Shown here piece after piece: positions 8,033-16,966 of a stretch of DNA of 45,330 nt. A program made the translations under genes and the position numbers. The stretch covers positions 1-45,330 of the forward strand of contig NZ_JAEFCB010000035.1 of assembly GCF_016405905.1 (NCBI RefSeq), read 5' to 3'. How positions within the stretch are numbered: position 1 is the first letter of the stretch; each line of letters begins with the position of its first letter. The notes below the pieces were generated by a model. It saw only the letters and a list, made by a program, of their open reading frames with translations. It was not told where the DNA came from and searched no databases. This stretch comes from Variovorax sp. IB41. GTDB lineage: Bacteria > Pseudomonadota > Gammaproteobacteria > Burkholderiales > Burkholderiaceae_C.

Positions 8033-8459
8033 CGGGCGGCTGCCGGGCGGCCGACACATTGCACGCCCAAGGCGGACCTTCGTACAAATCGATGGCGCCT
8101 CGGCCGGATGTCTTTTGGCTGTCGTCGGGCACCGGCCTGCATTGCCGGCCGGGCGGGCCTCGCAGTCCCTTTGCTTTTTCCATGTCTCACTTGCCGGTGC
8201 CTTGCGCACGCTGCGGGAGGCGCGCGAGCTGCGCGAGGAAGCGGCGCTGAATCTCGGCGGCGGCTTCGGGCTGCACGGCCTATGACCCATGGGAAGCAGG
8301 GCCTAGCCCGATGTCGCGCAGCCCCGGGCTGCGATCAAATGGATACTTGAGTTTCCGCCCATGAAAACCGTCCACCCGATCCGCACTCCCGGCCGACCAC
8401 CCTGCGCTGCTCGCACCTGGCTCGCGGCCGCGTGAGTCGGGCCGCAAGCAGACCCGATC
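8033..8459. other. Gap without a supported gene
   Basis: No start codon in context opens a credible gene. A codon-like frame ending in LREEAALNLGGGFGLHGL stops at 8283-8285 and could be a decayed 3' end, but I do not recognise it. CCTATGAC (8279) and CCTAGCCC (8302) have the regulon spacing of 23 but lack the upstream dyad. Confidence 0.3.
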
Positions 8460-11189
8460 ATGCAGATGCAGCCCGAGGAGTCACCTGACCTGGCGTCGGC
8501 GGAAGTCCGGTGGTACTTCGGCGTTTTCGTTCTCTGGGAGGCACAGCGTCGGCTCGAGCGGGCCGGCGAGGCCATGCGGCTGGGGCCACGCGCTTTCGAT
8601 CTGCTGCTGCAACTGATCAAGCGGGCCGGCGAATTCGTGAGCAAGGACGACCTGCTCGCTGCGGTCTGGGCCGGCGTCGTGGTCGAAGAGGCCAGCGTGC
8701 GCGTCCACATGTCCACGCTGCGCAAGACGCTGGGGGAGCCGGGCGAGAGCGACGAATGCAAGGAGTGGATCTCCAATGTTCCGTTGCGCGGCTATCGCTT
8801 CAATGGGCGTGTCCGGCGCGAGGCGACCGGCATCTCGACCAAACCCGTGACACTTCTGCCCGATCCGGGTTTCACCCCGCTGCCGGTCCGGTTGACCGAG
8901 CTTGTCGGTCGCGAAGCCGATGTGGCGAGCGTTCTCGGATCGCTCGAGACGCACCGTCTGGTCACGATCGTCGGCACTGGCGGCATCGGCAAGACACGCC
9001 TCGCGATCCACGTGGCGGAGAGCCATCAGCACAGGTGTGGCACCGAGATCGCCTTCATCGATCTGTCGTCGCTGATCTCCCAGGATCACGTGCTCGGCAC
9101 ATTGGCGCGGGCCGTGGGGATTCCCGCCGACCTGCCCGACATCGTCGAGGCCGTCACGCAGCGCCTGGCGGGGCGCGCCGTGCTGCTGTTGATCGACAAC
9201 TGCGAGCACGTGGTGGATTCCCTGGCGCTGCCGATCGCCGGCCTGCTTTCCGTGCTGCCCGGCCTGCGCATCCTCGCGACCAGCCGCGAGGCGCTTCGCG
9301 TGACGGGAGAGTATGTCTTCCGGTTGCCGGCGCTTGCGATCCCCGACACCGCGCACATCTCGCTCACGCAGGCACTGCACTGGCCCGCCGTCGAATTGCT
9401 TGTCGAGCGCGCCAAGGCCGCGGGCGCGGGTGCGTTCGACGAATCGCATGGGCCCCTGCTGGCACAGATCGCCAGGCAGATCGACGGCATCCCCCTGGCC
9501 ATCGAGCTGGTGGCCGCGCGCCTGGGTGTCCAGCCGGTTGCCGACCTGGCGCGCAGGCTGGACGACCACATGCGCCTCTATGCGTTCAGCCGCGCCGCAC
9601 TCGCGCGGCACCGGACGCTGGCCGCGGCACTGGACTGGAGCATCGCGCTGCTGAGCGATACAGAACTGCGGCTCTTTCGCTGGCTGTCGGTGTTCCGCGG
9701 CCGATTCGATGTCGAATCCGCGCTCGGCGTGAGCGCCGGCGGCATGGACACCGAGGTCGCGTTCGATGCCCTGATCTCGCTGGTCAACAAGTCGCTGGTC
9801 TTCTTCGACAGCAACGACGCCGTCGCGCCCTACCGGCTGCTGGACACGACGCGAAGCTATGCCGCGGCGCTTCTCGCGCAGAGCGATGAACGACCGGCAT
9901 TGCTGCGGCGCCATGCGGTGCTCATGCGCGACCTCATGAAGGCTGCGGCAGCGGAACTCTCCGACCTGACCGAGCAGGCCTGGGCCGACCGCTACGCGCA
10001 CCGCCTGGACGACGTCCGCTTCGCGCTCGAAGTCTGCGTGACGCAGCAGCCCGACGCGAAGATGGCCGCATCGCTGGTGACGGCTTCCGCGCCACTGTGG
10101 TTTCACCTGGCCCAGGTGGTGGAATATCGCGACCGGGTCTCCGCAGCGCTGGCGCTGGTCGAGCGGCAACCCGCGCGCGACACCGAAACGGCGACTTGGC
10201 TGAACACGGCCCTGGTCAGCGCCCTGCTTCACACCGGCAGGTCCACGCCCGATTTGGGTGCCGCTGCGGACGAGGCGCTGGCCGGCGCGCTTGCCGTCAG
10301 GATTCCCGTGCTGGAACTGCAGGCCCGTTGGGGGCGGTGCACGCACGACATGTTCCGCGGCGAGTATTCGGCGGCCCTGGACCAGGCGCAAACGCTGATG
10401 ACGGCCGCGCAATCCTGGTCCGACCCTGCCGCGCTCAATCTCGCTCACCGGGTGATGGCGATGGCAAACCACTTCTGCGGCCACTTCGGCTTGGCAAGGA
10501 TGCACAGTGAAGCCTCCGTGCGCGTGGGCGGCGGCCTCGGACATGCGCGCGCCAACATGGTGGGGGTCAACGCCATCGTTGCCGCGAAAGCCATGCTGAG
10601 CCGAACCCTCTGGGTGCAAGGGGAGACGGCCAGGGCCCTGGAAGAGGCGAGCGATGCGGTCGGCCGGGCGCAAGCGGCCGGGAAGTCCGTCTCGCTGTGC
10701 TCCGCGCTGTATGGCGCCTGCCCGGTCGCGCTGTGGGCCGGCGAGCTCGAGCTCGCAGCCGGATGGATTCACCTGATGACGGACGAAGCACAGCGCAAGG
10801 GCCTGGTGGGCTGGCTGCGCTATGCCGAGTGGTTCTCCCAGGGCCTGCAGTTGAGCATCGCGCCGGACCGGGACCTCTATGTCCGTGAAGTGGCCGGCCA
10901 GCTCGCAACCTATGACGCACCCCACAGAGAGATGCTCGCCACCTTCTGCATCGAATGGGTCGACGACGACCTGATCGAACGCGTGTCGCGCGGAGAGAGT
11001 CCGTGGGTCGCTGCCGAGGTCTGGCGCGCCGCCGGCTGGCGCGCGGAGCAAAACGCTGCGAGCGACGAGGCAGAGGCCTTCTACCTGCGGGCGATCGACA
11101 CCGCCGGGCGACAGGGTGCCGTCGCGTGGGAACAGCGCGCCGCGCTGGCGCGGGTTGGTCTGCTGGGCGCGCGGGCGCTTCAACGCTGA
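8460..11189 (+). CDS. Large STAND-type regulator: OmpR-like winged helix, ATPase, TPR region (copy A)
   Basis: A 909-residue regulator. Residues 16-116 form an OmpR/PhoB-type winged helix (LGPRAFDLLLQLIKRAGEFV, then ASVRVHMSTLRKTLGEP and the end hairpin PLRGYRFNGRV). Next is a nucleotide-binding module with Walker A VGTGGIGKTR (171-180) and Walker B VLLLIDNCEHV (241-251), followed by LATSREALR and GIPLAIELVAARLG, typical of NB-ARC/AfsR-like STAND ATPases. The rest is a helical TPR-like region ending in YLRAIDTAGRQGAVAWEQRAA. These proteins act as ATP-dependent switches sensing an unknown ligand. It is closely related to the proteins at 11180 and 18307. Its 3' end overlaps copy B by 10 bases, tail to tail. 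Confidence 0.85.
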   Translation: MQMQPEESPDLASAEVRWYFGVFVLWEAQRRLERAGEAMRLGPRAFDLLLQLIKRAGEFVSKDDLLAAVWAGVVVEEASVRVHMSTLRKTLGEPGESDECKEWISNVPLRGYRFNGRVRREATGISTKPVTLLPDPGFTPLPVRLTELVGREADVASVLGSLETHRLVTIVGTGGIGKTRLAIHVAESHQHRCGTEIAFIDLSSLISQDHVLGTLARAVGIPADLPDIVEAVTQRLAGRAVLLLIDNCEHVVDSLALPIAGLLSVLPGLRILATSREALRVTGEYVFRLPALAIPDTAHISLTQALHWPAVELLVERAKAAGAGAFDESHGPLLAQIARQIDGIPLAIELVAARLGVQPVADLARRLDDHMRLYAFSRAALARHRTLAAALDWSIALLSDTELRLFRWLSVFRGRFDVESALGVSAGGMDTEVAFDALISLVNKSLVFFDSNDAVAPYRLLDTTRSYAAALLAQSDERPALLRRHAVLMRDLMKAAAAELSDLTEQAWADRYAHRLDDVRFALEVCVTQQPDAKMAASLVTASAPLWFHLAQVVEYRDRVSAALALVERQPARDTETATWLNTALVSALLHTGRSTPDLGAAADEALAGALAVRIPVLELQARWGRCTHDMFRGEYSAALDQAQTLMTAAQSWSDPAALNLAHRVMAMANHFCGHFGLARMHSEASVRVGGGLGHARANMVGVNAIVAAKAMLSRTLWVQGETARALEEASDAVGRAQAAGKSVSLCSALYGACPVALWAGELELAAGWIHLMTDEAQRKGLVGWLRYAEWFSQGLQLSIAPDRDLYVREVAGQLATYDAPHREMLATFCIEWVDDDLIERVSRGESPWVAAEVWRAAGWRAEQNAASDEAEAFYLRAIDTAGRQGAVAWEQRAALARVGLLGARALQR

Positions 11190-13885
11190 CCGGTCCTGGC
11201 GCGCAGTCGTTCCAGCATCCCGGCCGCACGCAGTTCCCAAGCGATTGCACCTTGCGAACGTGCAAGGGCAAGGGCTTGCAGATAGAGCGCCTCGGCTTCG
11301 GCGTCGTTGCCATGCAGCTCCATGCGCCGCCCGGCGGCACGGCACACCTCGGCGGCAGTCCACTGCCCTTCGCCCCGCATCGCGCGCGCGACCAGGTCAT
11401 CGTCAACCCACCGGTCGCAGAAGGTGGCCATCATTTCCCTGCGGGGCTCGTCCATGGCCAGGACCTTTGCCGCAACGGCATCGATGTGCGCGTCGGCATC
11501 GTCGGCCTCGCCGAGCTTCATCGCGTCGTCGTAGCAAAGGGCCCAGGCATGCCAGTAGGCGAACCCCTTGGACCCGGTCTGCTGCAGCAGCGTGTCAGTC
11601 CAGGCACGGGCGGCGCTTTGTTCGCCGGCCCATATGGCCATGGGGCAGATCCAGAAGAGCGCAACGCACAGGGAGAGCGCGTGACCCAGCGCCTCGGCCT
11701 CCTCCACGCATCGGGTGGCAGTGACCATGGCAAGGCGGCTCTCACCCTGGATCCACAGCGTCCTGGCGAGGATGGCCATGGCAGTGGTGCGCGCGTCCGG
11801 CTGGAACGCGTTGGCGTGGTTGCGCCGGATCGCGTCGTCCACGTCCGCCGCTGCTTCGGCATGCGCCCTGGCCTCGGCGAACGCGCCGCAGAAGTGACTG
11901 GCGAGCGCCAGCATGCGGTGCGACAGGTTGCGCGTCACGGCGTTGGTCGAGTGGCTCGCGAACTCGCGCAGGATCTCGGCATGCCGCAACGCCGGCGTGT
12001 ACGCGCCGCGCGTGACGTTCAGCGCGCAAAGGCCCCATCGCGCCTGGAATTCGAGCGTCTTCACCTTGAGTTCCAGCGCGCAGGCCAGCGCCCGCTCGCA
12101 CGCCTGCGTCATCTCCGGCACCGTGCCGCCGGTGTGCCACAGCGCGTTGTAGAGCGCGATCTCCAGCCGCCCGGCCATCAGGCGGTCGGGGGCCTTCAGC
12201 GCATCGACCTGGTCCAGCGCCGCGCGAACGCGATCGCGGTATTCACTCACTTCGGACAAGCGGAACCAGAGCGGCGCCGATGCGACAGTGAGCGCGCCCG
12301 CGATCGTCATGTCGCCGTGGCGCTCCATGCAGGCATCCAGCGCCGCGCGAACATCGTCAAGGCAGCCGCGGTAGCGCTGCGCCCAGGCATCGGCGTCCAG
12401 CAAGACGAGGTCCGCAGTGGCAACGCCCATGAGGTCCAGCATGAAAAGGGCATGGCTTTTTGATACCGCGTCTTTCTCGTCCGCCCGCACGAGCAGCACA
12501 TGCGCATAGCTGCGGGTGGTATCGAGCAGGCGGTATGGCGAGTCCGCCACCTGATCGGTGTCGTACACGACGAGCGATTTGCTGGCGAGGTTCAGCAACG
12601 CGTCGGACGCCACGTCCGGGTCCAGCGCACTGGCCGCCACGCTGAGCGCCGCTGCGATGCCGAAGTGGGCACGGAACACCGACAACCTGCGAAACAGCAG
12701 CAACTCGGCCTCGCCCAGCAGGCCGATGCTCCAGTCCAGCGTCGCAGCTAGCGTGCGGTGTCTCGCCAGAGCAGCCTGCCTGGCCGCCGAATGCAGGCGC
12801 ATGTGATCGTCGAGCCCGAATGCCAGGTCGCTCGCGGACTGGGCCCCCAGACGGGCCGCGACCAACTCGATCGCCAGCGGGATTCCGTCGACCTGCTGGC
12901 AGATCCTGGTCAGCGGACCGCTGCTCGCGTCATCGAATGCCCCGGCGCCCGCGGCTTGGGCTCTCTCGACGAGCAACTGCACCGCCGGCGAGCGCAAGGC
13001 ATGCGCCAGGGTTCCGGGCTGGAACTGCTGGACCGCCAGGGGCATCAAGCGAAAGACATGCTCGCCTCCCACGCGAAGCACCTCCCGGGTGGTTGCAAGG
13101 ACCCGCAGACCGGGCAACGCCGCGAGCAACCTGCCCAAGAGCGGCGACAGCCTCTCGATGACATGTTCGCAGTTGTCCACGAGCAGCAGCATCGCCTGGC
13201 CTTCGAGACGCTGGATGATGGCTTCCTCGATGTCCGGCACGCCGCCTCGCACGCCGATGGCGCGCGCCATCGTCGTCAGCACGTGGTCCTGCGACGTCAG
13301 GGGTGCGAGATCGACAAAACCGAGCGGGACTTGCAGCCGTTCCCGATAACGCGCGGCGACGCGGATGGCAACGCTGGTTTTTCCGACGCCCCCCGGCCCG
13401 ACGACCGTGACCAGCCTGCTCGCCGCAAGCATGCCGAGCACGCGCTCGATCTCCACCTCGCGCCCCACGAGCCTGGAGACGCGAACGGGCAGCGCGGCGG
13501 GCGCATCCGGCAGCGATGCGTGCGCCACTTGCGCGGCGACGGCAGACGGCACGAACTCGCAATGCACGCGCCCCAGGAAGCGATAGCCGCGCAGCGGAAT
13601 ATTGGCGATCCACTCCAGGCATCCATCTTCTGCGCCGGGCGGACCCAGGGCCTTGCGCAGTATCGACATATGGACCCGGACGCTCGCTTCCTCGACCACA
13701 GTGTCCGGCCAGACCGCCGCGAGCAGCTCGTCCTTGCCGATCACTTCGCCGGCGCGCCCCACGAGCGCGACCAGCAGGCCGATGGCGCGCGATCCGAGCC
13801 GCACCGGCTGCCCGTTGCGCTCGAGCCTTGCTTCGGCTTCCCACAGCGCGAAGACGCCGAAGCGCCACCGGCGAATCTCAGACAC
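11180..13885 (-). CDS. Large STAND-type regulator: OmpR-like winged helix, ATPase, TPR region (copy B)
   Basis: A 901-residue paralogue of copies A and C with the same domain order. The winged helix is at about residues 6-105 (PLRGYRFLGRVHCE at its end). Walker A is VGPGGVGKTS and Walker B MLLLVDNCEHV, followed by a helical repeat region. The start is GTG (13885-13883), overlapping the end of the LuxR gene upstream by 8 bases; it is thus the last gene of a three-gene operon (15118 to 11180) and probably translationally coupled. A winged-helix ATPase made together with two LuxR-type proteins suggests they share one signalling circuit. Confidence 0.85.
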   Translation of the reverse strand: MSEIRRWRFGVFALWEAEARLERNGQPVRLGSRAIGLLVALVGRAGEVIGKDELLAAVWPDTVVEEASVRVHMSILRKALGPPGAEDGCLEWIANIPLRGYRFLGRVHCEFVPSAVAAQVAHASLPDAPAALPVRVSRLVGREVEIERVLGMLAASRLVTVVGPGGVGKTSVAIRVAARYRERLQVPLGFVDLAPLTSQDHVLTTMARAIGVRGGVPDIEEAIIQRLEGQAMLLLVDNCEHVIERLSPLLGRLLAALPGLRVLATTREVLRVGGEHVFRLMPLAVQQFQPGTLAHALRSPAVQLLVERAQAAGAGAFDDASSGPLTRICQQVDGIPLAIELVAARLGAQSASDLAFGLDDHMRLHSAARQAALARHRTLAATLDWSIGLLGEAELLLFRRLSVFRAHFGIAAALSVAASALDPDVASDALLNLASKSLVVYDTDQVADSPYRLLDTTRSYAHVLLVRADEKDAVSKSHALFMLDLMGVATADLVLLDADAWAQRYRGCLDDVRAALDACMERHGDMTIAGALTVASAPLWFRLSEVSEYRDRVRAALDQVDALKAPDRLMAGRLEIALYNALWHTGGTVPEMTQACERALACALELKVKTLEFQARWGLCALNVTRGAYTPALRHAEILREFASHSTNAVTRNLSHRMLALASHFCGAFAEARAHAEAAADVDDAIRRNHANAFQPDARTTAMAILARTLWIQGESRLAMVTATRCVEEAEALGHALSLCVALFWICPMAIWAGEQSAARAWTDTLLQQTGSKGFAYWHAWALCYDDAMKLGEADDADAHIDAVAAKVLAMDEPRREMMATFCDRWVDDDLVARAMRGEGQWTAAEVCRAAGRRMELHGNDAEAEALYLQALALARSQGAIAWELRAAGMLERLRARTGQR

Positions 13886-14492
13886 GGACCAGCCCGCGCT
13901 GTGTCGCCTTGACGGCCACTTGCACCCTCGAGCCGACGTGCAGCTTCTCGCAGATCCTGGAGACGTGTGCCTTGACGGTATTGGAGGAAATGTTCAGCTT
14001 GCGGGCGATCCCCTTGTTGCAATCGCCTTTCACCAGGAAGCGCAACACGTCCTCTTCCCTGGCGGTGAACCCTGCGCCCGGCCTGCCGTACCTGAAAAGC
14101 GTCTTCGTGCGCTTGCAGAGATAGAGAGAGCCTCCTCGCGCCACGTGGCGAATGGCATCCATCAGTTCGGCCGGATTAGCTTCCTGGCGCACATAGCCGT
14201 GCGCTCCGCTGTCGATCGCCTGCATGAGCTCGCGTTCCTTGTCCCGCCGGGACACGACGATGACGCGCGGCACACGAGCACCGCCTGCCGCGTCAGGCCG
14301 GTCCGATGCCGAAGCGAGCAGGCGCAACGCGCTGGCGTGGTCGGCCACGACCACGTCCACGATGCCCTGCGCGGGCGCATTCCCCGCCTGCACGTGGAAA
14401 CCCGGTTCCTGGCCGATGAGCGCGACGAGGCCGGCCATGACGAGCGGATCGCCATGGCACACACGCACACGCAGATCGACGGCGCCGGTCAT
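13878..14492 (-). CDS. LuxR/NarL-type regulator with degenerate receiver (second of pair)
   Basis: A 204-residue protein. The C-terminal LuxR helix-turn-helix is clear (FTAREEDVLRFLVKGDCNKG, then NISSNTVKAHVSRICEKLHV). The N-terminal receiver-like domain keeps an Asp at the acceptor place (DVVVADHAS), but the acidic pair is replaced (VCHGDPLV where VDDHPLV-like is usual) and the conserved Lys is missing (GAHGYVRQEANP). Standard phosphorylation is therefore doubtful. Its ATG overlaps the stop of the preceding LuxR gene in ATGA, and its end overlaps copy B. The DNA target is unknown. Confidence 0.85.
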   Translation of the reverse strand: MTGAVDLRVRVCHGDPLVMAGLVALIGQEPGFHVQAGNAPAQGIVDVVVADHASALRLLASASDRPDAAGGARVPRVIVVSRRDKERELMQAIDSGAHGYVRQEANPAELMDAIRHVARGGSLYLCKRTKTLFRYGRPGAGFTAREEDVLRFLVKGDCNKGIARKLNISSNTVKAHVSRICEKLHVGSRVQVAVKATQRGLVRV

Positions 14493-15118
14493 GGCGATGC
14501 CTCCAGAAGCAGTCCGCGGCGAAAGGCTTCGCCGATTGCGGCAGTCCGCGTCGGCTCTTCGAGCTTGCGCAGGATCGCCTTCACATGGGTCTTGACGGTG
14601 CCTTCGCCGATGCCCAGGCGTCGGCCGATCTCCTTGTTCGGCAGGCCCTGTGCGATGAGCTGGAGCACTTCGAATTCGCGGGCGGTCGGCGCGGCGGCCG
14701 AGATGTTCTCCAGCAGCTGGTCGGCCACGGGGCAGGACAGGTACCTGCGACCCTCTGCAACAGAGCGCACCGCGTCCGACAGTTCCGCCGCCGAGCAATC
14801 GTGCAGAAGATAGCCGCGCACGCCCGCGTCCACGGCGCGGCGGATCTGCCACCCGGTGCTCTGGTCCGTGACCACGAGAAAAGATTTCGGTGTGGAACGC
14901 CCGCGGCCGGAAGGGAGGTTCGTCGCCCTGTGAACGCCGGTTGCGTAGTCCGTCACGAGCACGTCGACGGCGTCGCCATCGGCGTCGGCGTCGGGGAGGC
15001 CGGATCGAACGACGAAGTCGGCGCGGGAGCGCAGCAGCGATGCGATGCCGGCGGCCACATACGGGTCGCGGTGTGCGATCGCCACATGGATCTGCCTAGC
15101 CTGGGTCGGCGCGGTCAT
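14489..15118 (-). CDS. LuxR/NarL-type regulator with degenerate receiver (first of pair)
   Basis: A 209-residue protein with a C-terminal LuxR helix-turn-helix (PTAREFEVLQLIAQGLPNKE, then IGEGTVKTHVKAILRKLEEP). The receiver-like domain has AHRDPYV in place of the DDHP acidic pocket and HDCS in place of the usual K-D/E-S; an Asp remains in VLVTDYATG. It is probably a pseudo-receiver, or one activated by other means. It is first in the operon with the second LuxR gene and regulator copy B. AGAAGGA precedes the ATG. A 35-bp element shared with the region before the LysR gene at 21344 lies 50-90 bases upstream. Confidence 0.85.
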   Translation of the reverse strand: MTAPTQARQIHVAIAHRDPYVAAGIASLLRSRADFVVRSGLPDADADGDAVDVLVTDYATGVHRATNLPSGRGRSTPKSFLVVTDQSTGWQIRRAVDAGVRGYLLHDCSAAELSDAVRSVAEGRRYLSCPVADQLLENISAAAPTAREFEVLQLIAQGLPNKEIGRRLGIGEGTVKTHVKAILRKLEEPTRTAAIGEAFRRGLLLEASP

Positions 15119-15169
15119 GGGCTCAAGTCCTTCTGAAAGTCATGGGTGAAAGTCTGTGCAGTTGGCGAA

Positions 15170-15204
15170 CCCGTCGCCAGTTAAACCGTGTCAAGCCTTG
15201 TTAA
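15170..15204 (-). promoter_or_regulatory. 35-bp conserved intergenic element, copy 1
   Basis: Read on the minus strand it contains AACAAGGCTTGACACGG followed by TTTAACTGGCG. By my alignment it matches 27 of 35 positions with 21228-21262, including a TTGACA hexamer that could be a -35 box. It lies upstream of the LuxR-LuxR-regulator operon. Function unknown: a promoter or an operator. Confidence 0.45.
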
Positions 15205-15449
15205 GGCTCCGAATGCGTCAGGGACTGCACGACGGTCCCCCGAGGGACGGACACCTCCGGATTCACTGCGCCCCGGCAACGCCCGATCGCGCCGCAGAGC
15301 ACGACGATGGCGTTGCCGGCCATGGGCTGCTGCGACTCGGAGGCGGCAATCACCGCGCCGGCGCCGACTGCGAACGTCAGGGCCACAGCGCAGGCAGCGT
15401 TCTTGAGCCATTCCAACCAGACGTTGCGAGGAGGCAGCGACACCTTCAT
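15201..15449 (-). CDS. Small membrane protein, unknown function
   Basis: An 82-residue frame with one strong hydrophobic segment (LKNAACAVALTFAVGAGAVIAA, about residues 15-36) and a short tail with two Cys. It follows the secreted hydrolase gene in the same direction after a 36-base gap. I do not recognise the family. The membrane-segment pattern and position support it, but no good ribosome site is visible before the ATG, so it may be spurious. Confidence 0.4.
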   Translation of the reverse strand: MKVSLPPRNVWLEWLKNAACAVALTFAVGAGAVIAASESQQPMAGNAIVVLCGAIGRCRGAVNPEVSVPRGTVVQSLTHSEP

Positions 15450-15485
15450 GGGTGCGGAGCATCGGGACGCGAGCGGCGCGCAGCC

Positions 15486-16316
15486 TCAGGGCTTTGCCGT
15501 CGCGACCGCATCAGCAGCTTGGGCGGCTTCGGCGATCAGCCGGCTCACCAGCTTCGGCCGCGAGATCATGACCACGTGCGAAGCCCCCTTGACCACGACC
15601 GTCTTCATCGACTTCGCGCGCTCGGCCATGAAGGCCAGCGCTGCAGGCGGAATGTTCTTGTCGCGGTCGCCATAGATGAACCACGAGGGCACGTCCTTCC
15701 AGGCGGCGGCGGGCGCCGCCTCGCCTAAGGCGCTCTCGGCGATGGGACGTTGCGACACAGCCATCAACTGGGCCACCGCCGGCGGCACGTCTTCGGCGAA
15801 TTGCTGGCCGAATTTTTCCTGTTGGATGTAGAGGTCCTTGCCGCCGTCCGGCAGGCGCACCGGTGCGGCCAGCGTGGGGCCGAGCGTGCTGCCGGGAAAC
15901 TTGCCCGACAGGTCGGCCGCCGATTCGCCCACTTCAGGCGCGAATGCCGCAACGAAGACCAGCGCCTGGACATTGGGCTTTCCAACTGCCGCAACGGAAA
16001 TCACCGAACCGCCATACGAATGCCCGACCAGCACGACCGGTCCGGGGATCGAGCCCACCAGGGCAGCCACATAGTCCGCGTCGGACTTCACGCCGCGAAG
16101 CGGATTGGCAGCCGCGACAACGGGAAAGCTGCGTGCGCGAAGGTCGCGCGCCACCTCGTTCCAGCTGGCCGATTCGGCGAACGCGCCATGAACCAGCACG
16201 ACGGTGGGCCTAGCCGGCCGCACGCCCGATGTGGCCGCGCTTGCAGGGGCCGAGAGATGCAATGCCAAGATACCGATGGCTGTGAATGCGCGGGCGAGGC
16301 TGGAGAAATTCTTCAT
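15486..16316 (-). CDS. Exported alpha/beta hydrolase
   Basis: A 276-residue protein with a signal peptide (AFTAIGILALHLSAPASAA, cleavage near residue 28). The hydrolase core is VVLVHGAFAESASW (oxyanion-hole region) and LVGHSYGG with nucleophile Ser100. A candidate Asp is in IYGDRDKNIP and a candidate His in GASHVVM. It belongs to the esterase/EstC-like branch related to salicylate esterases and pyrethroid hydrolases; the substrate is unknown. ATG 16316 begins the signal peptide, with AAGGAAAT upstream. It lies downstream of the small membrane-protein gene at 16804 and may be read from the same regulon promoter. Confidence 0.83.
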   Translation of the reverse strand: MKNFSSLARAFTAIGILALHLSAPASAATSGVRPARPTVVLVHGAFAESASWNEVARDLRARSFPVVAAANPLRGVKSDADYVAALVGSIPGPVVLVGHSYGGSVISVAAVGKPNVQALVFVAAFAPEVGESAADLSGKFPGSTLGPTLAAPVRLPDGGKDLYIQQEKFGQQFAEDVPPAVAQLMAVSQRPIAESALGEAAPAAAWKDVPSWFIYGDRDKNIPPAALAFMAERAKSMKTVVVKGASHVVMISRPKLVSRLIAEAAQAADAVATAKP

Positions 16317-16447
16317 GCTGATTTCCTTTGGTGAATGAGTGGCGGGACTTGAATGCTTCGCACCCGTGAGGGATGCATCGCGAGCGGCAGGCACAGGCAT
16401 CGGCCTTCGCTCGTTTCTGAAAATCGGCGTGCACGGTGGGCTGCGAC

Positions 16448-16804
16448 TCAACACGCGCCAGAGGGGTGTCCCCCATGCGCGAGGGCGCCAGCACATGCCT
16501 GCGCCAGCGGGCTGGCATGCGGCGCCACGCCTGCGGAGCAGACGTCCTGCGCGAGCGGCATCGCACTGATGGCCACGGTGGCAAAGCGCAGCTCCGCGTT
16601 CGCCGCCTCACCGCCCGCGACCGCGAAGGCCGCCGCGATGGCCAGCAGCGAGGCGGTCATGTATCCCGCGCTCCAGACGCGGTCCATCGCACCCCGCGGT
16701 GCGGCGTCGGCGGCCGCCTGCAAGGCCTGCTCGCGCGCCTTGCGTGTCTTGCGTGTGCGGCGTGGTGCGCCCGATTGCGCGAGGGAATGAATGCGCTGCG
16801 TCAT
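16448..16804 (-). CDS. Small membrane protein, regulon member
   Basis: A 118-residue protein of unknown family. A basic, Arg-rich N-terminus (residues 1-30) precedes one hydrophobic segment (YMTASLLAIAAAFAVAGG, about 48-65). The C-terminal part is Ala-rich with three Cys. The start has no strong ribosome site, but the gene is supported by a full promoter module 79 bases upstream on the same strand (copy 3). The secreted hydrolase gene follows 131 bases downstream. Confidence 0.5.
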   Translation of the reverse strand: MTQRIHSLAQSGAPRRTRKTRKAREQALQAAADAAPRGAMDRVWSAGYMTASLLAIAAAFAVAGGEAANAELRFATVAISAMPLAQDVCSAGVAPHASPLAQACAGALAHGGHPSGAC

Positions 16805-16882
16805 GGTGGTTCATAGAGGGCGCTATCGCCCTGGCCTCAGGACGGCTGGGCTCCGTTTCGCGAACATCGCGGCATGATTCGA

Positions 16883-16953
16883 ATGCTAGTTTTCGCATCT
16901 GGGTTGCGGTAGGCATGCAGGAGGTACTGCCGTGTTGCCCGCCCGGCATCAAT
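16883..16953 (-). promoter_or_regulatory. Regulon promoter copy 3 (before the small membrane protein)
   Basis: On the minus strand ATTGATGC (16953-16946) starts ATTGATGC-N7-GCAACA. CCTACCGC is at 16913-16906 and ACTAGCAT at 16890-16883. Offsets of 40 and 23 bases are the same as in the other copies. Confidence 0.65.
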
Positions 16954-16966
16954 GTGCGGCGCACCG

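Noticed and set aside
8130..8285. Frame ending LREEAALNLGGGFGLHGL as a possible gene
   Set aside because: No start codon in context and no recognised family; at best a decayed 3' end.
8279..8309. Possible regulon promoter before regulator copy A (CCTATGAC, 23 bp, CCTAGCCC)
   Set aside because: The two boxes have the right spacing, but the upstream ATTGRTGC dyad is missing and the -10 lacks its final A-T, so the evidence is too weak.
8481..11363. A 960-residue open frame on the minus strand opposite regulator copy A
   Set aside because: It is the antisense shadow of a high-GC gene: composition is Arg/Gln/Gly/His-rich without recognisable domains, while the plus strand encodes clear winged-helix and Walker motifs.
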